Position numbers and translations under genes: made by a program. A model generated the notes under the pieces. It did no database searches. It was not told the DNA's origin and saw only the letters and a program-made list of their open reading frames with translations. Positions 1-11,290 of a DNA stretch of 64,000 nucleotides are shown here, one piece after another. Source of the stretch: Craterostigma plantagineum (Eukaryota; Streptophyta; Magnoliopsida; Lamiales; Linderniaceae); NCBI GenBank assembly GCA_027422505.1, contig JAPQWV010001601.1, positions 1-64,000 on the forward strand. The letters run 5' to 3'. Position 1 is the first letter of the stretch. Each line of letters begins with the position of its first letter.

Positions 1-1452
1 AAGCCCGTCGAACAAAAAAAAAAGTAAGCTAGTTTAACCGAACATTTGGATAAATAATAAGAAAAAGACCACTAAATTCAGTTCCGCTGAAAGTTCAAGT
101 GGTCTCATACTTGATTAACGAAACTCATATTTGCTCTAAACTGAATATAAACGAGAACGTGGATGGGAAAAAAATATAATATTAACAATAATATATAAAA
201 CAAAGTTTCATCTTTCTCTTCTGTCATAAATCACCATATGTATGACGGTGCCTAACTCTGGTCCCATTTCTTACCATCGTTTTGCTTGTTCAACACAAAC
301 ATTTTTTTATTTCAATTCAATTATGTGACAGAAGAATTAAAGGCTAGTGAAGAATTTCAAATAGATTAGGTGTATAATTAAAGATCTATAAATTCTTTCA
401 AAACTGTTGTTCTGACATTCTTTTTGAAATGTCAAATATTTTTAAGTTAACCTTTTGGGAACCCTTTTTTTCTTCATTTGCCGTATTTACTACATGCACG
501 TAACATGCAGCAGTTCTGCATACTTTTGATTTGACCCTCTTTGCGAGGAATAAAAATGAAATATATATATATATATATATATTATTTGATGAGAACTAAT
601 CATCATTGATTGGATCTTTATTACATAATTATTTGGTCACACTACACGTCAAGTCTTCTGTTTCGAACATGCATATGCACGTATAAGATATATATATATA
701 CATATAATACACATTATTAGACCAAATTCTCTTGTTGAATCAGCCAAAGTAGAGAATCTTTCAGACGGAGATCAAATCAAGAGAGAGGTAGAAATCGTGT
801 AAATATATTATATACAAATAAATGCCGCCGGTCGATATGATCACCTAATTCAAGAAATCACGGCGACATTTTTTCAAACATCTTTAATGTCCCAAATATG
901 GAAACTCAACATGTTGCAATCAGAAGTGCAGTAGTGATTAGTTAATCATGCCATTGAATATATGTTAAGAATATGATCCAAAGTAGTTTTCTTTCCATAA
1001 ATATAAATAATCATTGTAAGCAGATGACATGAAGAGGCAAGGCAACCAACTATGTCTCAGACCATATCAGTTGCATATTTTACACCAACTTTGAAAAAAA
1101 AAAAGATTTTTCAATTGTAATAATAGAATTTATATAACGATTTTGCTCGAGCCCCAAGCACTGTTTTTCAAACCACGAACCCGCGATATTTTCTTCTATA
1201 GTCGACTCTCGTTTCGTAAAAAACTTTTCAGTTTAGGTATCGATCGGTAATTCAACAGAAACGAGGTTATTGCAGCAATCCAAACGCATACATAGCATAG
1301 CCTAGCAATGTGAAAGCAGTTCGACTATCGATTCAATAGCTTAGTTTCGCAGAAGCTAAGGTAAGTTTAGGACAATAAAAGCAAAAGCATTTGCCGAAAA
1401 AGCTTAATGACTCGTAGATTGTGCTGTAAACTGAAAATCGATGTTGGGATTT
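1..1452. other. Intergenic, no gene seen
   Basis: AT-rich sequence without a convincing coding region. It holds an (AT)n microsatellite at about 560-582. The stretch next to 1452 is the likely 3' UTR of the minus-strand RPB8 gene. Confidence 0.6.
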
Positions 1453-2494
1453 TCAGACCTTCCTTATGAGTAGAAACAACCTTTGATCAAGCTCAAATCT
1501 AGATGCAATGGAAGGATCTCCCTTGAGCATCATCAGAAGCCCGCCAAACGATATGTATATATCCCTGAAAAACAAAAACCAGAAATATGATTCTTTACCC
1601 TTCCGTAAGAGGCCATAAAAATCGATATCGGAGATGTATTTCAATTTCTGCTAACGAAAAAAGAGTTGGGAAGAAAGACGTACGCTTTGACTTGCTTCTC
1701 TTTGGTTTCTTCCCAGATTCTGTAGAGCTTACCTTGCATTACATAGTCGAAATCGTCTGCAAGCGATTTCTTGTTGCCCTGCAAAGAAGCCGACGAGTGA
1801 CAAATTCAGTGCATTCCATGAAATTTTTCGCAGTTCTCAAAAACATATGTAATAGAGCAATTTTTAAATCGAAAATTACAGGGGTGTAATAGCCACTATC
1901 TGGAGTTCCATCCAAGTTGAGAGTAGATGCCAAAACAAGCATGAATTTATCGCCCGGGCGCATTGGATATATCTCCATATTCACATCAAGGTGGAGGAGC
2001 ATTTCAAACTGCTCGCTTCTAGCAACAATACGAGACACTGGGAAATGGGCACGCATCATCGATTGAGAAATCAAATCCATTCAACCTCAAGAAATATTGT
2101 AAGTACAAGACAAGATTATACATCGAATGGCATTATTCATTACATTAGTTGGTGTTATGCATCAAACAATCCCATAGGTTTTCATCACTTCATCAAGCAC
2201 GATAAGCCCATGCGTATTGAAGCTCAAGAAATCCACCAAACCCATGGTCCATAGTAACAACGAACACCTCAAGGTGTTAGATTGAGGATTTAATTACCCT
2301 AGCAACCTCAATAGCAAGAACTAATCGAAGCACCTAAGCAAACTAGCGTGACAGAATTTCTGAAACTGCAGTAATTCGGCTAGCTAGCTCACGGGTTGGG
2401 GATCTTGCGAAAAAATCGTACCTTTATCAAACTTCTTGCCATCTGGGTCGAGCGCATCGACGAAAAATATGTCGTTAAAAAGTGTTTCCGCCAT
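1453..2494 (-). CDS. NRPB8: RNA polymerases I/II/III subunit RPB8
   Basis: Shared small subunit of the nuclear RNA polymerases; the family folds as an OB-type beta barrel in the polymerase core. Four exons are read: 2494-2422, 2037-1880, 1778-1684 and 1564-1453, with GT-AG introns. They sum to 438 bases, 145 residues plus stop, which fits the family length of about 146. Diagnostic segments are the N-terminus with [19 protein letters not shown], then HLDVN...[16 protein letters not shown], and the C-terminal [14 protein letters not shown] and [14 protein letters not shown]. The start ATG at 2494 gives the normal N-terminus. No frame break is seen. The gene is transcribed away from the neighbouring PRR 3' end. 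Identification rests on family recognition across the whole length. Confidence 0.93.
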
Positions 2495-2763
2495 AATCTA
2501 CGAGCTGCGAAACTCACACAGACATGAAATTAACAAAATTCGAATCGTTTTCAGCTCAGAATCTAACGACAAAGGAGACTAGGGATTGAGGAATTCTAAT
2601 ACCTGCTGCTCTTATACTTCGCGAGGGAGGTTCAGAGGTTTTGGAGATTGGCGATTTATTCTTGGAATTAAAGGAAAATGTCCTCAGCAGGGCTCAGCAA
2701 ATGGCAATATTTAGTTACCAGAGAAAACCCAATTTCATCATATAATCGTACTTTGGAATAAAT

Positions 2764-3023
2764 TACTACCCGTCCCACTTCCTACTTTCAAAAAATTAGG
2801 GACACCTAAATTAACAAACCAAATTTTTTTAATATTATAGTACACTTTTAAGGAATAGAGGGAAAACTAATTAGTGCGCACGGAAATTAAGAGCCTTTTT
2901 AAATATAAATGATGTAATTAGCTTAACTATTAGAATAATTTTTTTACAAAAATAAAAATGAGAAAAATTATGTGGGACGTCCAAAATAGAAAGATGGAAA
3001 GAAATAATTGGGATGAAGAATTA
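2764..3023. mobile_element. Degenerate Stowaway-type MITE
   Basis: Starts with CTACCCGTCCCACTTCCT after a TA and ends with the inverted TTGGGATGAAG before TA. Its interior (gtgggacgtccaaaatagaaag, inverted) matches the copy at 20517-20783 in opposite orientation. Terminal repeats are decayed. Confidence 0.55.
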
Positions 3024-3467
3024 CTATTCTTTTTCTTCTTTTTAATACTAAGATTTGAAAGAAAGATGAAAGAAATAAGTCTTTTAAAAAGTACTATTCT
3101 TTTTTTCTTTTTAACCTAAGATTTACGTTTATGTAAGAAATTAAAATTCCCTGCTTTCGAAGAAACAAAAGTCACAATCCCCTCGTAGTCGTAGAATTAT
3201 TATTAACGTTATTACAGCAAAACTAGCAACCATATCTAACATATCAAAGGTAACAAGAAACAACGGATTTCTTCACCCAAGAACTGAAGCTCCCTTTATC
3301 AAAATCTACACGAAAAACTAACAGCAGGTGAAGAAACAAACAAAAAAACAAACAAATATTACAGAATAGCAGATAATTCATGTTTTTCCGAAGTGATCGA
3401 TCCTTTCGAGCAAAATCTTTCGACAATAATCACGACAGAAAGAAAATCGAATTTACGAACGCATAAA

Positions 3468-5986
3468 TTAGCCCGCCGACGAATTCCCAGGCTGAGTTTC
3501 GTCGGGCACTTGGCGAACGAATTGCCCTTTGACACGTGGCCTCTGCTCGGCCAGCTTCTTTCTGCTTTCATACCGCACCTATACGAAAAAACTAAAAAAT
3601 AAATAAAAATTCGATCTCATCAAACCATACTCAAACCCCATCAGCAAAATTTGACCTTTTTCTCGAAGCATCGATCTTTCCTCTTCAATCTGAACTTCAT
3701 AAGAGCAGCTTCTCTCTGCATGGATCGACTATTCGAACGTGGAGAAGGCTCCTCTTGAACGTTATTATTGTTATTATTAAATCCTCGTTCATTACCACCT
3801 TCGACGCACTCATTATTGGCGCTAATATCCATAATGCGATAGAGTTTGCCACCTTGGGGGAATGATTTCGGCGTATTGGGCGTTCTTGGGCTGGGCAAAG
3901 GTGAACGGTACATCTCATGCGCCAAAGAACCGTAGCCGTTTACTACATGTTCCAATCTCAATCCTCGGACTGCAATGGGCTGAGATATGTCCGAATTATA
4001 ATCTGTAGCACGATTCGATAAATCGGTTTCTAGGTCCGTTTTCTGGGCGCTCGGCGACGTTGAATTTCCAGGAACAGCTGGCCTGTTTACATACCTGCGT
4101 TGATTTAAGAACGATTTTTAGAGCTAAAGAAGATGTTGATGATGTAAGAAAAGAATCGAACGTAATAAAATCGAAACTCGCCTCGAAAATGCAGATGCGA
4201 TCGAGTGATTTAGCCTGCGATTTTCGTCGATCGGCTGAGATCTCCTCAGAGAAAGATCCAAACGTCGAAAAAATCGAATCCATTCGTACTATCGATCGAA
4301 GGAGGGCTTTCGTGTACGCCTTTCGAAGAATTATTATTAGCATCGAAAGCTCCGATCAAATCAATGGCTTCTCTTCCTTCGTCGGGCGTTTCTCGACGAA
4401 GTTCTTGCCTCGTACTATTTGCGTCGTCTGAATTAATCATATCATCCGCTGCCACGTCATCTTCGTCGTTCTCCAGCTCGGGCTTCGTGCAAGAACTCTA
4501 AAAAAATTCAAAAAAATTAAATAAATAAAAAATCCAAACGCCCTGTTTCTTGCACGTTAACGGTGACCGATCTAATGAAAAAAAATAAAATAAAATAAAA
4601 ATACCTGCGCATCGCTTCCTTTTTCGATGCACTCCCTATTTCTCTGAACGCAGGCGATGAAACCGCTCGACTGATTACTCGTTTCGTTATTTTCCGCCGT
4701 GGCTTCGACTTTTTGCTGGGCGACGCTCTCGTCGGGCGGGCCGGGCCCACCGCCTGCTGCTGCAGCAGCGCTGTTCGACTGAATTTTACGATAGAAAGAT
4801 AACAAATTAGACCTCAAAAACGCATTTATTCGAGGGAAAAAATGTTCTGGAAAGAGTAAGAGGCAAAGAAACGAAACGGGCTTTTTTCTTACGGCTTGTT
4901 TTCTCCAAACATGTTGCCATAGATTTCTAAGCTCGTTCTTTCTCACGGCTTGACGAGGAAATCGACTGCGCCTCTAAGCATGCATTTATACACCATGCTC
5001 ACTGAGTCGTTCGTCGACATCACTGTATAATTCCAATAACGTAATTGCAAGAACACTGCTTGTTATTATACGTAGCTGGGAAAAGAAGCCGAAATTGAAG
5101 TACGAGGGTACGACGTACTTATTACGGGGATGTTTTTGCAGATATCGTGCTCCATGATTAAGGTTAGAAGAGCATAGCCTGAGATTAATGGAAGTTCGAC
5201 TTCGGTAAGAATGAGGTCTATTGCGTTAGGTCTTCCTTTTAAGAGCTCCCAAGCTTTCAAGCCATCGCCAACTGCAGCAACTGTTAATAACAGAAATCAG
5301 TGAGTTGATTTGATGTACTCTACGCCGAAGGAATCGAAAGAAGTACGAGCAGTGAGTTGATATGATAGCGTGTTCTTTAGGAGTTTTGATTTATTACAGT
5401 AGATGGGAGAAAGTAGCAGTTAGGCGAAATTAGGTAGCAAACAGAGGTCACAATGCCAAGAATTAGGCCAAAAAAACTTCACAAGATTGTATCAATTTCG
5501 AAACCTTCAACGATTATCGTATTCTAGAAATGTTTATGCTTCAATGGAAGCTCAAAAAAGACGAGATTCTTTAAGGGAAAAAATGTTCTTTACATCAGAA
5601 TGAACACGAATGGTGTGAAGATAAGACAAATTTCACAGAAAACAGCAATCCTCTTTCAGACCATAGTAAGTAATCTTCCATCTTTTTCTCACAACACCGT
5701 TTTTTCCAATCGGCAAAGGATAACTCGAAAGACAGAGAAGTAAAATCCCACAACAGTTATTACAAGCTTTCAAGTTAGAAAGAAGAAAGAAAGAAAAGCG
5801 ACCTCTGTAGCTGCATTTTCTTAGAAGGGCGGTAATTATCTGCCTAGTTGAATCATCAGCTTCCACCAAAAGCACCCTCACGGCCATCTTCGGCAGAAAC
5901 CTATCCCACCTCACGGCGGAGCCGCCGACGTCGGCGGCGCTCGTCTTGTTCTCCGCCGCCTGGTGCGCCACGTCAGCTGTGCTCAT
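3468..5986 (-). CDS. Pseudo-response regulator (PRR5/PRR9-type clock protein), frame broken twice
   Basis: Transcriptional repressor of the plant circadian clock. Seven exons: 5986-5803, 5280-5119, 5022-4893, 4778-4605, 4497-4182, 4094-3656, 3578-3468. The pseudo-receiver starts near residue 35 ([15 protein letters not shown]). Glu88 in [10 protein letters not shown] sits where a true receiver has the phospho-accepting Asp, as expected of PRRs. The CCT domain (about residues 449-491, [20 protein letters not shown] then [20 protein letters not shown]) is complete and split by the last intron. An [11 protein letters not shown] motif lies in exon 5. Exon lengths sum to 1516; two single-base deficits, near 4947 (VKP/VRKNEL) and in the A-run 4268-4273, must be restored to reach 1518 (505 residues). 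Intron 5 starts with GC at 4181. MSTNDSV and YKCML favour the PRR9/PRR5 clade over PRR7/PRR3, an inference. Confidence 0.85.
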
Positions 5987-6102
5987 CCTAGTATCTCAGC
6001 AAAAGCCCTTTTGAACTTCGAGTCAAATATCGAGTTTCTCTCGTTTAAGGAGTGTGACTGTGAGGCAACAAAGAGTATTTCACTTGTGTTCGAAGCGCCT
6101 AG

Positions 6103-6111
6103 AAAATATCT
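6103..6111 (+). promoter_or_regulatory. Evening Element
   Basis: Exact AAAATATCT, 117 bases upstream of the PRR start codon (reverse orientation relative to the gene). This motif is bound by CCA1/LHY/RVE clock MYB proteins and is known from PRR promoters. Activity here is inferred. Confidence 0.6.
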
Positions 6112-6611
6112 AATAAATTCGCAGACCCCATTTTCTTTTTTTTTTTCCTTTTTCGTTGATATTTTGATACGTGGTGACTTTTTATGCTAAGTATTGGTGA
6201 GCTTTGAATCGCCTCGCTCACATTTGATGGCTCATATTTACTCCTCGTTAGGAAGTTTGGAATATGTTGGGGTATTTTACAGTTTACGTCCTGAATCTTT
6301 TAGAAACTAAGTTTCGCACCCATATATTTATATATAGTGAAATCAGTAGTAAGTAGTAACTATCAGTTATAAAAACAAATGGTATATATTTGTCCAATAA
6401 AAGTCCAAAAAGGAATTCAATTTAATAAAAAAATTTGTAATGTTGAAGGAATTAAAGACTTGAAAACCGAAGTGTCTCAAATGGAGTTATAAAATTAATG
6501 TGGACTAGAAATGATATGCTATGAAAGTGTTAGGAGTGTTATGAAAATACTTCGTTTCTCATGGAGATTTTTCACGAAAAATAATAAGAAAAGAAAAGAA
6601 AAAGTGACTCG

Positions 6612-6620
6612 AAAATATCT
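6612..6620 (+). promoter_or_regulatory. Evening Element, second copy
   Basis: Exact AAAATATCT, about 0.63 kb upstream of the PRR start. Same orientation as the first copy. Confidence 0.45.
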
Positions 6621-6859
6621 CGAAGACTATTTGTGTGGCCCAAATCGATCACGTTCGAAACGTCGTCTCCAATCAAAAAGTAAAGATTCATTGGATTTCC
6701 CATATTATTTATGTTTATATTAATGATAGTTGGTGGCACAAATTTAATGACGACATTTCATAGACTTTAGTACTGCCACCAATGGACAATATTAAATCTT
6801 TTCATATCCAAACACTGAGAATATTATAATGCATGATTCCTCAAGATATTTATGGGAGA

Positions 6860-6868
6860 AGATATTTT
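6860..6868 (-). promoter_or_regulatory. Evening Element, third copy
   Basis: AGATATTTT on the + strand, which reads AAAATATCT on the strand of the PRR gene, about 0.87 kb upstream. Confidence 0.4.
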
Positions 6869-7225
6869 CGGGTTTGATGGATAGGCCATTGACATATGGA
6901 CACAATGCAACGAATACTTTTGTTTAATCTCGTGGCTTTGGAGATGCCAAACACTATCCCTTTGTATATTAATTATTTCAAGAATGCAATCTATAGATTA
7001 TTTTAAGATCGCCGAACGATTATTGCGCAGCCACTTGTAAAAGTCTTTCGTGATTTCTTCTAAGAACAATTAGAGCTACACGTGACACAAGTTGATGGGA
7101 TATTTACAATATATAAACAAAAAGAATTGATTTTACAACTTGAGAAATTGGTAACACACAATCTTGAGATTGTGGCCACAATCGTGGGTTCATGTTCTAC
7201 GCTGTACATATTTAAATATCTTCAT

Positions 7226-7234
7226 AGATATTTT
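7226..7234 (-). promoter_or_regulatory. Evening Element, fourth copy
   Basis: AGATATTTT on the + strand, about 1.24 kb upstream of the PRR start, flanked on both sides by AAATATCT near-matches at about 7214-7221 and 7237-7243. Confidence 0.35.
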
Positions 7235-7336
7235 AGAAATATCTGTCTGCCAGCCTTGAATCGCCTAAATGAATTCTCAATTAAGCCCTATTTGGATAAG
7301 AATAAATAAAATAATTATCCTATATATATATTAATT

Positions 7337-7340
<4 letters not shown>

Positions 7341-7396
<56 letters not shown>
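7341..7396. repeat. (TC)28 microsatellite
   Basis: 56 bases of uninterrupted TC dinucleotides, preceded by a short (TA)n tract. Confidence 0.97.
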
Positions 7397-7400
<4 letters not shown>

Positions 7401-8308
7401 AATCTAAAAACCTTCCCAAAGATCATATCAAATAATGTCATGACATGGTTGTAAGTTTGAATTCACTTGACAATCATAATCCGTGTGAATGTAATATGGT
7501 AAACATATAAAGGAATCAGTCGGAAGCTAGAGTTGCGGCAATATAGACAATAATAAGTCTTAGTTTCGCGTCGAAAATAAACTTAATCAAAATGTTAGAA
7601 CTAAATCTAGGTGTGGTTCCTTGTTGGAGGAAAAAAAAATTCTAAAATTTGGGCGGTGTCCATTTATTAGTTGGACAATTATGTAGAGAATGGGCTGCCT
7701 ATGTAGGCCAATTAGTAGCTGGACTATAATATTTCTTGGTGTTACAATGTCTTTGGGATGGTCCACACTATTCCGTGAAATGAAATTGTTTGCCCAAACT
7801 CCAACCAAAGATGTTGCTGTTGAGGTGGCCCTCTTCTTTACTAATGCATAAAAATGTCGTCCTCTTTCAGTTTGTTCACAATAACTTGAAGCAGAAAGTA
7901 ACCTCAAAATTTTGCAACGTCAAAATTGAAACTCTGCAGTTTGTGCTACCCACCTTCTTACAGTTCTTGAACGACCCATATTATGGCTCGTGCAATTCAG
8001 GTGGGTCGCTTTATGAAGAAGAAGGAAGTCTCAATCATAAGCTTGTAGTTGTAGTAGCTAGTCCAACGTACTTCGAGATAGTATATAGAATTCAGCATTA
8101 TATTATGATCATCAAGGAGAAGAACAGAAGAAATTCATCAAAGTTGCAGAAAATAGGTTCATAAACTCCAGGTAGACAATACAGTATTGAAAAGCTACTG
8201 GAAATAAACAGACACACGGCACAAGACAAACAAGCAAGAGACGACGCAAAACCACTGTAATATGGCATTGGCAAACTATTTAAATAAACACCAAAATCAA
8301 GAAACCAC

Positions 8309-9129
8309 CTAATCGAACAGACTGAATCCCATATCTTCGTCGCTCTCTTCCTTGGGCTCCTCCTGAAAAGAAGAACATCACACGTAGCACAGTGGGCTGG
8401 GATTAGTCTTCTATTACACAGATTAGAAATAAAAAAAAAAAAACTCTTCAAGTAACAAATGACGAAAGTAGTAATAGAGTGTCACAAGTATTTTCATCTC
8501 TTTTCATCCCATGATATTGAAGATGAATGCATGCATTCTTCAATAATCCAGAGGAGTTGGGAGCAACTAAATCAATTTTTGGAAGGCTAAAAAGTCGTCC
8601 TTTTCTTCTCCACACAACAAGTCACAGAACGCATAGTCTCAAGAATATTTAACAATTTGGCAATAAAAATCAAACAAACATGTATAACATAAATCGAATC
8701 AATTATCAGAAAGAGAAGAAAATTAGGGAAAAAACGGACCTTCTTCTCCTCAGCAGCAGGAGCAGCAGCGGCAGCACCGCCACCAGCTCCGCCGGTGGGT
8801 GCAGAAACAGCTACGGCGGCTCCACCACCACCAGCTCCGACGTTTAAGATGAGATCCTCGATGTTCTTCTTCTCGCAGAGCTTAGCAAACAAACTCGGCC
8901 AGTAGGACTCCACGCTAACATTCGCGGATTTGACCAGAGTGGCGATTTTTTCAGCCTAAATCAACGAATATCAAAGGATTGTATCCACGAATAAGAAACT
9001 ATTAGACCAACCAGCAAAACATAGCCTACTACAGCGACGGAAGTACGAATTTGCAACTACCGTGATGGGGATTCCATCGTCATGGAGAATCAGAGCGGCG
9101 TAACTGCAGGCGAGCTCTCCGATCGACAT
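8309..9129 (-). CDS. RPLP1: 60S acidic ribosomal protein P1
   Basis: Stalk protein of the large ribosomal subunit that, in this family, pairs with P2 on P0 and recruits elongation factors. Three exons: 9129-9061, 8955-8740 and 8362-8309, all GT-AG, total 339 bases, 112 residues, the family's usual size. The N-terminal helical domain begins [19 protein letters not shown]. It is followed by an Ala/Gly-rich hinge encoded around 8750-8850 and the acidic C-terminal tail [13 protein letters not shown], the conserved signature of P-proteins. Reading frame intact. Promoter motifs typical of ribosomal protein genes lie just upstream. Confidence 0.95.
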
Positions 9130-9170
9130 TTCGATTCGACTCTTTGTCTCTCAATCTGCGGCTGAAATAA

Positions 9171-9272
9171 TTAGGGTTATAGCTGCCTGCGTAGCGGCTC
9201 TGTTCTCTTATATAAAGCGTAGGGCAGTTTGGATGACGGCCCATTTGCTTTTACGGCCCAAAATATTGGGCT
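9171..9272 (-). promoter_or_regulatory. P1 promoter with telo box, TATA box and site II motifs
   Basis: Reading on the gene strand: a telo box AACCCTAA at 9178-9171 close to the presumed 5' UTR, a TATA box (TTTATATAAG) at about 9217-9207, and three TGGGCY site II motifs at 9238-9243, 9255-9260 and 9267-9272. Site II plus telo box is the known signature of plant ribosomal protein promoters bound by TCP and Telobox-binding proteins. Binding is inferred. Confidence 0.65.
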
Positions 9273-9361
9273 TTTTCTCATTTTGGTAATCAATTATTCG
9301 AGAGTTCTGAAATCAAGAGTGAAAATGGGGATCTGTTATTATGGAATTACTGTCACATAAA

Positions 9362-9894
9362 AGAGCCTTCCACGGGTAGTTTATTTTTGTGTAAAACACA
9401 AAAACAGAGTATATTTTTACTCTAGTAAACTCTATAAACACTAAGACTGTGTTGATGAGCCGAGAAACTCCAGAGAGAGTACCCACAATTTTTCAACATA
9501 GAAATAGAGTTGTAGTCCATTTATTTATATTTTTTTTAAATAATATATTTTAATATATTAACATATTTGATATTCTTATAATAAAAAAGTGAAAATAATA
9601 TTAATTTGCTTTTTTATGGATATACTTTTACTTTTAATAAAATTATAATTAAATAATATGTTAATTTTATAATTTATTTAATTTTTTAAATTGTGAATTT
9701 TTAATAATTATAATATAAAGTTTAATAAGTTAATTATTATTGTAATAAACAGAAATTTGAATTATAGAGTACAAAAATAGAGTTATTGTATTGGACTAAA
9801 AATAAATAGAGTTTATGGGTTGGAGTAGAAGCATTGTAGAAACTATATTATTGTGTATAACTGTATTTTTATGCCGTGGATTGAAGATGCTCTG
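9362..9894. repeat. Probable TIR element, AT-rich
   Basis: The right end (complement AGAGCATCTTCAATCCACGG) resembles the left end (AGAGCCTTCCACGGGTAG). The interior is very AT-rich and noncoding. Boundaries uncertain. Confidence 0.35.
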
Positions 9895-10381
9895 AGTGTC
9901 TAAAAATTATCAATTGAATTGACAAGTATTTTTTGATCGATACTGACAAGTATTTTTACTATTTATCCTTAATATTTTTTTAAAACTCTTAATTGATAAT
10001 ATAAATATAAAATATACGTGCACATACGTTGGATGTGCTAAACATACTAATAAGAGATAACCCACTGGAGTAGAGTAGAGACGGCTAAGCTGTGGGTATG
10101 GAGCTTAGGCAGGACTCGGGGCCAACCCAATTAATTTGAGATTGGTCCAGAACTCTAATATATATAAATAAGTTAATATATTATTATTCAAGGCAAATTA
10201 CGCAATTTTAGCAAAACTCGGGACCCACCTAGATCGGTCTGGTAGAAGCTTTTGAGACCCATAACCAGCCCCAATACCCGAATAGTTAAAATAAATTGCT
10301 TCATTAGGGGGCGAATCCAGTCGGATCCAGGTCAAAACACACCCATTGCCATTGCTAGCTCTAGAGTAGGGGTCTCCAACG

Positions 10382-11061
10382 TAGGGATGGCAACGGTGGG
10401 GATCTAATCCCCGTCCCCGTCCCCGCGATGCATTCGGGGACGATTTGCCCCCGTCCCCGTCACCGCGGGGATCCACGTGGGGCGGAGAATCCCCGCCCTT
10501 AATTTTATAAAAAAAAATAATATTTTAAATATAATATATACATTTGAATATATTTTTTTTATAAATATTATATAAATTATAATTTAATATATTATTTGTA
10601 TTAATTTAATATTATTTATCTATATTTTGATACTCCCTCCGTCCCACTAACTTTATCACATAAGTTGATGGGCACACAAATTAAGGTGGCATTATTATAA
10701 TAATACTGAAAAGAAAAGGTAAAAAATGTATATTTTGACACGTCTTTTAAGAATATTTAATATTTTTATATTTATTGTTCGTGATAGTTTTTTTGCTAAA
10801 TAAGGAACGTGATAAAATTATTGGAACGCCTGAAATGAAAAGTGGAATAAAATTAGCGGACGGAGGAAGTATTATTTTACTATTATTTAAATTATAATTT
10901 AATATTATAAGGGGGTCCGGGGACTGGGCGGGGAACAGGGATCCCCACGGGGAAAAATCATTCCTAGTCCCCGCCCCGCGGGGGTAGAATAACCGGGATT
11001 CCCGCCCTGTTCGGGCGGATCCCAGCGGAGACGGGGAATCCCTGCCCCTCTGCCAACCCTA
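10382..11061. mobile_element. Non-autonomous hAT-like element with 8-bp target duplication
   Basis: Begins TAGGGATGGCAAC and ends TGCCAACCCTA, inverted termini. It is flanked by CTCCAACG (10374-10381) and CTCCGACG (11062-11069), an 8-bp duplication with one mismatch, as expected for hAT transposition. GC-rich blocks of GGGGATCCCCG type sit at both ends; the AT-rich middle hosts a Stowaway MITE. Confidence 0.75.
10631..10871. mobile_element. Stowaway MITE nested in the hAT-like element
   Basis: Termini CTCCCTCCGTCCCAC and GGACGGAGGAAG with TA on both sides, the Tc1/mariner signature. Interior (acacgtcttttaagaatatt, gtgatagttttt) is shared with the copies at 34207, 38697 and 61898. Confidence 0.85.
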
Positions 11062-11290
11062 CTCCGACGCAATTACTTGATAACTTGGAATCAAACCCAT
11101 TTCAAGCCGAGAAAAAATGAAACCAACCATTATATTCTTTGTTCCATTTTGTTTGTCTTTATGTGAATTACAAAAAAAATAAGAAAACTACCTAAAAAAC
11201 ATAAAATAAAAACATAAAATAAAGAAAAAATACCTAAAACTTACAAAAAAGGAAAAAAATATTCTAAAGAAAAAACAATTTATTCGACTT

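Larger units (their letters stand above)
6190..8300. other. Intergenic region between the PRR and P1 genes
   Basis: No credible gene. The 5' part serves as PRR upstream region. Short open frames here start with GTG or lack any family resemblance and were not accepted. Confidence 0.55.

Noticed and set aside
4060..4431. 123-residue plus-strand frame across the PRR gene
   Set aside because: It is antisense to PRR exons 5 and 6, whose protein motifs and splice sites are clear.
7082..7309. 75-residue open frame upstream of the P1 gene
   Set aside because: It begins with GTG, has no family resemblance, and lies in AT-rich intergenic DNA with stops just upstream.
10198..10476. 92-residue minus-strand frame
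   Set aside because: It overlaps the end of the hAT-like element and reflects its GC-rich repeat words.
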